Below are positions 5,792-10,891 of a DNA stretch of 10,891 nt, in pieces. The position numbers and the translations under genes were made by a program. Below the pieces are notes generated by a model. The model did not search any database and had not been told where the DNA came from. It was given only the letters and a program-made list of their open reading frames with translations. The DNA comes from a bacterium (GTDB taxonomy: Bacteria > Patescibacteriota > Andersenbacteria > UBA10190): the NCBI GenBank assembly GCA_002686445.1, contig NZCO01000053.1, positions 1 through 10,891 on the forward strand, written 5' to 3'. Position 1 is the stretch's first letter. Each line of letters begins with the position of its first letter.

Positions 5792-5814
5792 TCCCGCGCG
5801 CAGCGCGGTCCTAC
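5792..5814 (-). repeat. REP-type hairpin, GTAG head (copy 3)
   Basis: On the minus strand it reads GTAGGACCGCGC and then a GC-rich complementary arm ending GCGGGA. It differs from 5715-5738 by about one base in the core, suggesting recent spread. It ends 6 nt before the stop codon of the LysR-like fragment. Confidence 0.75.
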
Positions 5815-5820
5815 AAGGGC

Positions 5821-5931
5821 TTACACTAGCGCCCAAAACGCCTCAACCAGTGGGTTTTTCAGGCTCTTCTTCAAGGTAAATAAGCCAATGTCATAAGGCT
5901 CTAGCTCGGGCTGGGCGTCGAGGGTTTCGAC
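5821..5931 (-). pseudogene. Probable C-terminal fragment of a LysR-type regulator
   Basis: Reading the minus strand from about 5931 to the TAA at 5823-5821 gives about 36 residues: VETLDAQPELEPYDIGLF, then TLKKSLKNPLVEAFWALV. The composition is that of a real protein. The pattern (PYDIGLFTLKKSLKNPLVEAFW) resembles the end of a LysR effector-binding domain. Upstream, the frame runs into a decayed REP (5926-5947) and the direct repeat, with no DNA-binding half, so only a scrap remains. The LysR assignment is from memory of such tails and is tentative. Confidence 0.45.
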
Positions 5932-5947
5932 CCGATTGTGCCGGGGA
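5926..5947 (+). repeat. Decayed REP-like hairpin, GTAC family (copy 3)
   Basis: CGACCCGATT and CGGGGA are kept from the family seen at 2697-2719, but the loop and the head have changed. It directly abuts the LysR-like fragment and lies 13 nt left of direct-repeat copy B. The same order, REP then repeat, occurs around copy A. Confidence 0.5.
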
Positions 5948-5960
5948 GAGAACCCTCGGA

Positions 5961-6109
5961 CTAGGTGATAAATAGCTAACTCTTTGACCTCAGAGCATTG
6001 GTAACACCCTTAAAAATAGCTTTAATCTTTAACCAACGCTGTCAAGGCTGATCAGAACAAACCTTTCTTACCTTTTCCTTGAACTGCACGGTGATTTACC
6101 AAAATGAGC
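5961..6109. repeat. Direct repeat copy B (about 150 bp)
   Basis: This is the partner of 3073-3220, about 83% identical by hand alignment and in the same orientation. It begins CTAGGTGATAAA and is best conserved at 6042-6109. In this copy the minus-strand frame seen in copy A is interrupted by TGA after KKGLF, so if it was ever coding it no longer is. Together with the REP cluster and the LysR scrap it fills most of the 698-bp stretch between brnA and the MazG gene. Confidence 0.85.
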
Positions 6110-6161
6110 CTGTGCATTGAAAAATGTTATACACCTGTAATCTTTAGGAGAAGGACTAAAA

Positions 6162-6236
6162 ATGGCAAAAATCAAAATTTTCTACAATGCTGGAACATAC
6201 TCAAGAGTTAAAGCCTTTAGTAACGTGGGTTATTGA
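6162..6236 (+). CDS. Possible 24-aa peptide or gene remnant
   Basis: ATG at 6162 follows AGGAGAAGG (6146-6154) and encodes MAKIKIFYNAG and a further 13 residues, ending at TGA. In another frame 6187-6261 reads MLEHTQELKPLVTW then VIEFAKSIDA, which looks more protein-like and ends right before a terminator hairpin. A frameshifted remnant of one small gene would explain a good ribosome binding site in one frame and a plausible C-terminus in the other. I recognise no family, so the call is weak. Confidence 0.25.
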   Translation: MAKIKIFYNAGTYSRVKAFSNVGY

Positions 6237-6261
6237 ATTTGCTAAGAGCATTGATGCATAA

Positions 6262-6288
6262 AAAAGCTCGGAATAGCGAGCAATTTTC
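6262..6288 (+). terminator. Likely intrinsic terminator
   Basis: GCTCG (6266-6270) and CGAGC (6277-6281) form a 5-bp GC-rich stem around a 6-nt loop, flanked by AAAAA on the left and AATTTT on the right. It lies just past the TAA at 6259-6261 of the small frame described above. The stem is short, so efficiency is uncertain. The stretch from here to 6392 shows only the leader of the MazG gene. Confidence 0.5.
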
Positions 6289-6392
6289 CGTAGCATTTCA
6301 GTTTGAATCAGTTTTAGTGTTTGCAGCGAAATAGTTTGTGTGAGGTTGTACGGCCTTATAAGCTTTATGAAAAATGATACGAAAAGGATGTT

Positions 6393-6677
6393 ATGAAGTT
6401 ATCTGAGTTACAAAGTCATATAAAAGAATTCGATTATGCTCCAGAACAATCTGAGCACTATTTTTTAAAATTAATCGAAGAAGTTGGCGAGCTGTCTGAA
6501 TCTATTCGCAAAGGTAAACGTGGGCAACCAACCCAAGATGAGCTCAAAGGCTCAATCGCAGAAGAGTTATATGACGTTTTATACTATGTTTGTGCTTTAG
6601 CTAATATTCACGGTGTGAACCTTGAGAAAACACATGAACTAAAAGAAGTTTTGAATAAGATTAAGTACAACCGATAG
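6393..6677 (+). CDS. MazG-like nucleotide pyrophosphohydrolase
   Basis: This is a 94-aa single-domain protein of the all-alpha NTP pyrophosphohydrolase superfamily. The metal-binding signature is present as EEVGE (E29, E30, E33) and EELYD (E57, E58, D61), separated by a basic loop (RKGKRGQ). The tail YYVCALANIHGVNLEKTHELKEVLNKIKYNR is typical of the family. Such enzymes hydrolyse NTPs or dNTPs to the monophosphate and pyrophosphate. Roles include removing damaged nucleotides and lowering ppGpp during stress. MazG-like proteins are known cargo of Vibrio integron cassettes, which fits the attC-like site six nt after its stop. AAGGA precedes the ATG. No mazEF genes are present. The exact substrate cannot be told from sequence. 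Confidence 0.88.
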   Translation: MKLSELQSHIKEFDYAPEQSEHYFLKLIEEVGELSESIRKGKRGQPTQDELKGSIAEELYDVLYYVCALANIHGVNLEKTHELKEVLNKIKYNR

Positions 6678-6682
6678 GACGC

Positions 6683-6721
6683 GTATAACAACTTGCTTCA
6701 CAGTTTACGTGGGCGTTAAGT
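6683..6721 (+). other. Truncated attC-like integron site
   Basis: GTATAAC (6683-6689) is close to RYYYAAC (one mismatch). It is followed by AACTTGCTTCA, which resembles the left arm of class 1-type attC sites. The site ends with GGGCGTTAAGT, containing an exact GTTRRRY (GTTAAGT, 6715-6721). At 39 bp it lacks the inner stem of a working attC, so it is probably a deleted relic. It lies between the MazG gene and the exported-protein gene, as a cassette junction should. Confidence 0.5.
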
Positions 6722-6734
6722 AGGATTAGGGAAG

Positions 6735-7127
6735 ATGAAATATATTGTATTAATTTTTTCTTATGCATTAAGTAGTTTAGCTTACGCTGGAAGTTGTAAT
6801 GCTGAAATTGAAAAAGCAACGTCAGGAATTACTTTTGGGCAAATCATTGGGCTAATTGAGAAAGAAGGTGATGGCTACGACACTTTTACTCAGTCATTGC
6901 GAGCTATTGAGCCTTTGGTTGAGCTTAGGAGAGACAATCAGTTCTATCTTTCAAACAGCCAGTATAAACGGAAAACAGCGCATTTGAATGGTGGTGCCTT
7001 AGAGGGGGAGTTTGCAGGTTTATACTTCAGCGGCACATCAAGTCCAAGTTCACCTTTTGGTTTGTTTATTAGTTTCGACAATAAAAGCTGTAAGGTAAGG
7101 TCTGTCTCGTATGATGTGCCGTTATAG
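6735..7127 (+). CDS. Small exported protein of unknown function, cassette-borne
   Basis: This is a 130-aa protein. The N-terminus MKYIVLIFSYALSSLAYA is a short Sec signal peptide with an AYA cleavage motif, giving a mature protein starting GSCNAEIEKA. It has two cysteines after cleavage, one near each end (about residues 21 and 119), which could form a disulfide. Middle features are an alternating helix-like region (GQIIGLIEKEGDGYDTF) and a Gly/Ser-rich stretch (FSGTSSPSSPFG) leading to beta-strand-like ends. No known domain is recognised. The gene starts 14 nt after the GTTAAGT of the attC-like relic, consistent with a former cassette. No attC-like sequence or clear terminator follows before the convergent cupin gene. 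Confidence 0.7.
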   Translation: MKYIVLIFSYALSSLAYAGSCNAEIEKATSGITFGQIIGLIEKEGDGYDTFTQSLRAIEPLVELRRDNQFYLSNSQYKRKTAHLNGGALEGEFAGLYFSGTSSPSSPFGLFISFDNKSCKVRSVSYDVPL

Positions 7128-7184
7128 TATTTTACCCTTCATTAGTGTTACGGATCCGAGAGATCATTTAAGAAGAGATAGTGT

Positions 7185-7550
7185 TTATAACACTGTCCCT
7201 TCTGGAAGGGTGACAAAGATCGAGTGGCGGATTTCGTTATTCAAGGCTTTAGAGCAGTGACCTTCGCCTTCGGTGTCTTCTAGCAGCAGTACGTCACCGC
7301 CTTTGAATTGGCGGGTTTCACCGTTTGACACTTTAAACTCACAACTGCCTTTGATGATAAATAACAGCTGACGCTGTGGCGCTGGGTGCCATTTGAAATC
7401 GTAGTCTGCTGGTGTTTCGCGAAAGATCATCTCTCCCGCTTCAAAACGCTCTGACAACATACCGATCGGCCCGCCATCGCGTACATCAATATTCACTTCA
7501 CCAAAATGGCTCTTGCCCTGATCGTCATTATAAATTCGAGTAAATTGCAT
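7185..7550 (-). CDS. Single-domain cupin protein
   Basis: This is a 121-aa small beta-barrel protein. Cupin motif 1 is approximated by WHPAPQRQLLFIIKGSCEF and motif 2 by GGDVLLLEDTEGEGHCS. Histidines at the start of motif 1 and in GEGH could bind a metal. AGGGA lies 8 nt before the ATG at 7550. It is on the same strand as the ureide genes and downstream of them, but a 69-bp inverted repeat separates it, so membership in the operon is uncertain. It is too short to be the two-cupin ureidoglycine aminohydrolase (AllE type), so that function is unlikely. The specific reaction or ligand is unknown. It may be an auxiliary enzyme or sensor for the pathway. Confidence 0.8.
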   Translation of the reverse strand: MQFTRIYNDDQGKSHFGEVNIDVRDGGPIGMLSERFEAGEMIFRETPADYDFKWHPAPQRQLLFIIKGSCEFKVSNGETRQFKGGDVLLLEDTEGEGHCSKALNNEIRHSIFVTLPEGTVL

Positions 7551-7573
7551 CGAGAAATCCCTGTAACTATTTC

Positions 7574-7642
7574 AGGGGTCAGATCCCTTAAATGTTGAAT
7601 GACCAAGTCTTTGAATGCTTTCTTAAAAGGGATCTGACCCCT
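7574..7642. repeat. Inverted repeat with 16-bp perfect arms
   Basis: AGGGGTCAGATCCCTT (7574-7589) and its exact complement (7627-7642) enclose 37 nt. Each arm is itself partly symmetric (GGG and CCC around TCAGAT). No T-run follows on either strand, so a normal terminator is unlikely. I recall similar GGGGTCAGATCCC pieces as dispersed repeats in many proteobacteria. This is probably a BIME- or MITE-like insertion between the amidohydrolase and cupin genes, though the hairpin could still reduce read-through. Confidence 0.7.
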
Positions 7643-7656
7643 TCAAGCTGCAAAGC

Positions 7657-8883
7657 CTACTTTAAGCTCTGCAATGTATGGCTTAACACCGCCAAAGTGG
7701 CGACCACATCCTCGGTCATAATCGCTTCCGCTGGATGATGGCTAATGCCTTTGTCACAGCGCATAAACAGCATCGCTACTGGGCAAATCTCCGCCATGGC
7801 CATGGCATCGTGACCGGCACCTGAGAACAAGGTATGCACATCGATGTTTTGTGCGGCGATGGCATCACGCAACACGCTTTGTAGCCCAGCGTCACAATGT
7901 ACAGCGTTGGCGCTGTGAGTTTGCTGATGTTCTAAGATAACGTTGCGTTCTGCGGCGATCTTCGCCAAACGATCCATTAGGTCGTCTATGGCATCGTCAC
8001 GTTGTTGGTCGTGTTCGCTACGAATATCCAATGAGAAAACGGTTTTGCCAGAGATCACATTGACGCCATTTGGGCGGTTACTGATCTGGCCGACGGTTGC
8101 GACGACGCCATGCTCTTTAGCAACGGCTTCCACTGCTAAAATCATTTCACTGCTGGCTGCTAGCGCGTCCAAACGCATTGGCATGGGCACTGTGCCCGCA
8201 TGACCTGCCATACCGGTAACGGTAAATTCAAAACGCTTCGCACCCGCGATGGCGCTGACCACACCGATAGGGAGGTTTTTCTCTTCTAAAACAGGGCCTT
8301 GCTCAATATGCAGTTCAAGGTAGCCTTTCAAATTGTCCGTCGGGATCGCCGCTTCTGAGACTTTATCAAAGCTTAAACTGAAGTTTTCTAATGCCTCGGC
8401 AAGGCTAATATCGTCCTCGTCTTTTAACTCCGCCCAGCTTGCTGGCCATTGGCCGGTTAAGGCGCGGCTACCTAGCAATGTTGAACCAAAGCGTGTGCCT
8501 TCTTCGTCACCAAACCCCACGATATCTAAATGGAAAGGTAGACGAATACCTTCCGCTTGGAAGGCTTCGATCAAAGTCACTGGCGCGACAACACCAAGCA
8601 TGCCATCGTATTTACCGCCATTGGGTACCGTGTCCAAATGACTACCCATAATAAAGCGCGGAGCGTTGGCATCTTTCGCCTCAAAGCGGCCCCACAGGTT
8701 GCCCGCTTGGTCTTGCCAAGTTTGCATGCCTGCGGCTTCCATCCAGCCGCCAACCAGTTGATTAGCTTCTTTATGTTGCTCAGTCAGGTAGCGACGGTCG
8801 AGGTGCTCGGACGATTGGCTAATCTTGCCAAGCGTCTCCAAGCGCTCCATGACCTCTTGGCCAAGGCGTTTGAAATCCATCAT
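7657..8883 (-). CDS. M20-family amidohydrolase, probable allantoate amidohydrolase
   Basis: This is a 408-aa metal-dependent carbamoyl/ureido hydrolase of the AllC/PucF/hydantoinase-carbamoylase group. Metal ligands expected for the family are visible: H82 and D93 in GSHLDTVPNGGKYDG, E127/E128 in GFGDEEGTRF, H192 in YLELHIEQGP, and H382/H383 in GISHHPAE. The lid or dimerisation domain follows IEQGP (AGHAGTVPMPMRLDA). Allantoate amidohydrolase releases CO2 and ammonia from allantoate to give ureidoglycine, exactly the substrate of the PucG-type enzyme encoded just upstream. The ATG at 8883 overlaps the aminotransferase stop (ATGA), indicating translational coupling. A second ATG follows at once, so the start could be one codon later. 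Related enzymes act on N-carbamoyl amino acids or ureidoglycolate, so the substrate rests on context. Confidence 0.88.
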   Translation of the reverse strand: MMDFKRLGQEVMERLETLGKISQSSEHLDRRYLTEQHKEANQLVGGWMEAAGMQTWQDQAGNLWGRFEAKDANAPRFIMGSHLDTVPNGGKYDGMLGVVAPVTLIEAFQAEGIRLPFHLDIVGFGDEEGTRFGSTLLGSRALTGQWPASWAELKDEDDISLAEALENFSLSFDKVSEAAIPTDNLKGYLELHIEQGPVLEEKNLPIGVVSAIAGAKRFEFTVTGMAGHAGTVPMPMRLDALAASSEMILAVEAVAKEHGVVATVGQISNRPNGVNVISGKTVFSLDIRSEHDQQRDDAIDDLMDRLAKIAAERNVILEHQQTHSANAVHCDAGLQSVLRDAIAAQNIDVHTLFSGAGHDAMAMAEICPVAMLFMRCDKGISHHPAEAIMTEDVVATLAVLSHTLQSLK

Positions 8884-10127
8884 AGGCTAGCCTTTTGCGC
8901 TGCACTGTCTTTTGCTGAAGAGTACACGGCTAATGCAGTATCCACACCCTCTCCATTAGGTAGAGCAAAACCTTGAGCACGAAGCACGGTTTCAAGGGAT
9001 TGAAGCGTGTGCAACACAGCGTCTTGGCGGGCGTTGTAGCCCATGGTGCCGATGCGCCACACTTTGCCTTTTAATGGGCCAAAGCTGGTGCCGATTTCGA
9101 TGTTAAAGATGTTGAGCATATCGTGACGTACTTTCTCGCCATCGACATTGTCAGGGATATGAACGCCGACCACGTTGCTCATTTTATTGCTTAGATCGCC
9201 ATATGGCTTCAAGCCCATTGCTTGGATGCCTTGAAGCATGGCGTTGCCAGCTAATTGATGGCGGGCGATGACCGCGTCTTGGCCTTCACGTAGCAGTTCC
9301 ACTGCACATTGGCGCGAGCCGAATAGCATGGTTGCAGCTTCTGTATGATGGTTTAGGCGCTCTTCGCCCCAGTAGTCCATGATCATGCCAAGGTCGAAGT
9401 AGTTTGAGCGAATGCGTGAACCAGCTGACTCTGTATGGTGTGCGTCACGAATACCTGCTTCCACATGGTGGCGCTTGCGCACTGCAGCAACGAAACGGTC
9501 GTTGTAGCTGACTGGCGCACTGCCAGAGGGGCCGCCAAGGCATTTTTGCAGACCAACTGATACCGCGTCGATTTGCCAAGCATCCATATCAAATGGGTTG
9601 CCGCCAATAGAAGCCGTCGCATCCGTATATAGCAGCACATCGTGGGCGCGACAGATGCCACCGATGTCATTCAATGGCTGCAACATGGTCGTTGAGGTAT
9701 CACCTTGCACGATGGCCAATACTTTTGGTTGCACGCGCTTGATCGCTTCTTCGATTTGTTGAGGATCGAAGACTTCGCCCCAAGGCACTTCAATGGTGTG
9801 TACTTCCGCGTCGGCGCGTTCGGCGATCTCTGTTAGAAGATGGCCGAAGCGTCCGAAGATCGGCACAAGCACTTTATCGCCTGGCTCCAATACGGATACC
9901 AAAGACGCTTCGATGCCTGCGCGAGACGTACCATCGATAAGGAACGTTTGCTCGTTTCGCGTGTTGAAGACTTGGCGGTATAGCGCCATCACTTCGTTCA
10001 TATAACCCGTCATGGTTGGATCGTATTGACCCACTAACTGCGTTGACATGGCTTGCAACACACTTGGGTAACAGTTGATCGGGCCAGGACCCATTAGCAA
10101 ACGTGGTGGAAATTGTAGAGGTTGCAT
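8880..10127 (-). CDS. pucG: (S)-ureidoglycine-glyoxylate aminotransferase
   Basis: This is a 415-aa class V PLP aminotransferase of the alanine-glyoxylate type. The PLP lysine is K195 in SVGLQKCLGGPSG, and GTSRAG (66-71) binds the cofactor phosphate. VGQYDP (Q34) and RSNYFDL (N242) match, by my memory of the B. subtilis enzyme, the Gln37 and Asn264 that mark PucG-type enzymes and contact ureidoglycine. The whole protein follows B. subtilis PucG closely (DGTSRAGIEA, IFGRFGHLLTEIAER, LNHHTEA, SFGPLKGKVWRIGTMGYNAR). The reaction gives oxalurate and glycine from ureidoglycine and glyoxylate. AGGAG overlapping the permease stop, 7 nt before the ATG, sets the start. It links permease, aminotransferase and amidohydrolase in one transcript. 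Alanine- or serine-glyoxylate aminotransferase is the main alternative. Confidence 0.88.
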   Translation of the reverse strand: MQPLQFPPRLLMGPGPINCYPSVLQAMSTQLVGQYDPTMTGYMNEVMALYRQVFNTRNEQTFLIDGTSRAGIEASLVSVLEPGDKVLVPIFGRFGHLLTEIAERADAEVHTIEVPWGEVFDPQQIEEAIKRVQPKVLAIVQGDTSTTMLQPLNDIGGICRAHDVLLYTDATASIGGNPFDMDAWQIDAVSVGLQKCLGGPSGSAPVSYNDRFVAAVRKRHHVEAGIRDAHHTESAGSRIRSNYFDLGMIMDYWGEERLNHHTEAATMLFGSRQCAVELLREGQDAVIARHQLAGNAMLQGIQAMGLKPYGDLSNKMSNVVGVHIPDNVDGEKVRHDMLNIFNIEIGTSFGPLKGKVWRIGTMGYNARQDAVLHTLQSLETVLRAQGFALPNGEGVDTALAVYSSAKDSAAQKASL

Positions 10128-10137
10128 GGGGTAGCTC

Positions 10138-10891
10138 CTACGCTAAAACTTGATAAAGCATTCGAAGACCAGTGAAGATCAGTGTTACCGCGAACACTTT
10201 TTTCAACATGGCAGCGTTTAAACGGTTCGCAAGGCCCGCACCCACTGGTGCGAACAATACCGTCAGCGGAATGATGCAGGCGGCACCGACTAGGTTAACC
10301 AAGCCAAATGTGCCAAATGGTGCGTCTGCTGGCGTTTGCCCAACGACCAACATAGTGACCGCCGCGGGTAGAGAAATAATCAGGCCTACGGCTGCGGCTG
10401 TGCCGACGGCACGGTGCGCTGGGTAATTACAGAAGGTTAGCGTTGGCACGGTTAGCGTGCCGCCACCGATACCCACCATTGAGCTGAAGAAACCGATACA
10501 TGTGGCGATGATGCTCTGACCGCCTTTACCTGGAAGCGAGTTAAACAAGGCGTCTTTTTTGCCTAGTAGCATATTGATTGCCGATAGCGTCGCAATCACA
10601 CCGAATAACAACGTTAGCCATTGGCCTTCTACACGTGTCACGACAAAACTACCGATCAACACGCCTAGGAAAATAAAGAAGCCCCAAGCTTTCAGTAGTT
10701 CAAAGTCCACATTACCTTTCGCATTGTGGGCACGGATCGAGCTAATCGATGTCGGAATAATGGTCGCTAGAGAGGTCGCTGTCGCGACTAACATGGCGCT
10801 ATCAGCGCTGACGCCTAGACCTTGGTATAAGAAAAACAGCACTGGCACGATTACGATACCGCCACCAACGCCTAACAGACCTGCCAAGATA
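10138..10891 (-). CDS. TauE/SafE (TSUP) family permease, 5' end outside window
   Basis: About 251 residues are visible. The frame is open to the window edge, and the TTG at 10887 codes for an internal Leu (ILAGLLGVGGG), so the N-terminus lies outside. The two family repeats are seen in AGLLGVGGGIVIVP and SSMVGIGGGTLTVP. ATATSLATIIPTSISSIRAHNAKGNVDF is also typical. About seven or eight hydrophobic segments fit an inner-membrane protein. TSUP members move small organic or sulfur-containing anions, often by export. It ends 10 nt before pucG and the pucG ribosome binding site overlaps its stop codon, so they share a transcript. This suggests uptake or export of a ureide-pathway anion, but the ligand is not shown by the sequence. 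Confidence 0.88.
   Translation of the reverse strand, partial: ILAGLLGVGGGIVIVPVLFFLYQGLGVSADSAMLVATATSLATIIPTSISSIRAHNAKGNVDFELLKAWGFFIFLGVLIGSFVVTRVEGQWLTLLFGVIATLSAINMLLGKKDALFNSLPGKGGQSIIATCIGFFSSMVGIGGGTLTVPTLTFCNYPAHRAVGTAAAVGLIISLPAAVTMLVVGQTPADAPFGTFGLVNLVGAACIIPLTVLFAPVGAGLANRLNAAMLKKVFAVTLIFTGLRMLYQVLA

Noticed and set aside
6022..6060. TTTAACCAACGC with TCAAGG in repeat B as another attC left end
   Set aside because: The 7-mer CTTTAAC does not fit RYYYAAC and no GTTRRRY partner lies at a suitable distance. The equivalent place in copy A is even less similar.
7196..7209. CCCTTC-TG-GAAGGG as a terminator between the convergent genes
   Set aside because: It lies within the cupin coding sequence, has a 2-nt loop and lacks a T-run.
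7943..8976. Plus-strand frames over the amidohydrolase and PucG genes
   Set aside because: They are complementary-strand shadows of the strong minus-strand genes, without recognisable domains.
10172..10426. Plus-strand 84-aa frame opposite the permease
   Set aside because: It is antisense to conserved transmembrane coding sequence, and its low-complexity Ala/Pro/Thr content is expected from such a shadow.
1..10891. CRISPR arrays, tRNA or rRNA genes
   Set aside because: I saw no regularly spaced short repeats of CRISPR type and no cloverleaf or rRNA-like sequence. The repeats present are REP-type hairpins and one direct pair.

Overview
The window looks like a piece of chromosome from a marine gammaproteobacterium, probably Oceanospirillales and possibly Marinomonas. 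I infer this from the putrescine (gamma-glutamylation) genes, the ureide operon, the codon use and the many small GTAG-headed REP-type hairpins. It is a judgement from memory of such genomes, not a database result. Two metabolic blocks enclose an AT-richer accessory block rich in repeats.

Left block (1-2490, + strand). The 3' part of a glutamine-synthetase-family gene (probably gamma-glutamylputrescine synthetase) is followed by a PotF-type putrescine-binding protein. A long two-part hairpin lies between them and a textbook intrinsic terminator ends the unit. Together they would capture and activate putrescine as a carbon and nitrogen source.

Middle block (about 2500-7130). It holds an orphan YefM/Phd antitoxin with an operator-like palindrome, a PLD-family nuclease-like protein with a probable PUA-like C-terminal half, a HEPN-motif protein, a brnTA toxin-antitoxin pair, a MazG-like pyrophosphohydrolase and a small exported protein. 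Three short sites resemble integron attC sites or parts of them (4504-4551, 5103-5123, 6683-6721). They sit exactly at gene ends, and one contains the stop codon of the preceding gene. I therefore read this block as the decayed remains of gene cassettes from a chromosomal integron, although no integrase is in the window. Seven REP-type hairpins and a roughly 150-bp direct repeat (3073-3220 and 5961-6109, about 83% identical by my hand alignment) bracket the PLD/HEPN/brnTA part. A probable C-terminal scrap of a LysR-type regulator lies among the REPs.

Right block (7185-10891, - strand). A TauE/SafE-family permease (running off the window), a PucG-type ureidoglycine-glyoxylate aminotransferase and an allantoate-amidohydrolase-like enzyme form a tight operon, with a 10-nt gap and then a 4-nt ATGA overlap. 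A single-domain cupin gene follows after a 69-bp inverted repeat. The unit most likely degrades allantoate, the purine-derived ureide, to recover nitrogen.

The best candidate for something undescribed is the pair of adjacent cassette-like genes at 3368-5108, a PLD/PUA-like protein and a HEPN-motif protein. Both have nuclease-type signatures and could be a defence or modification-dependent restriction module.
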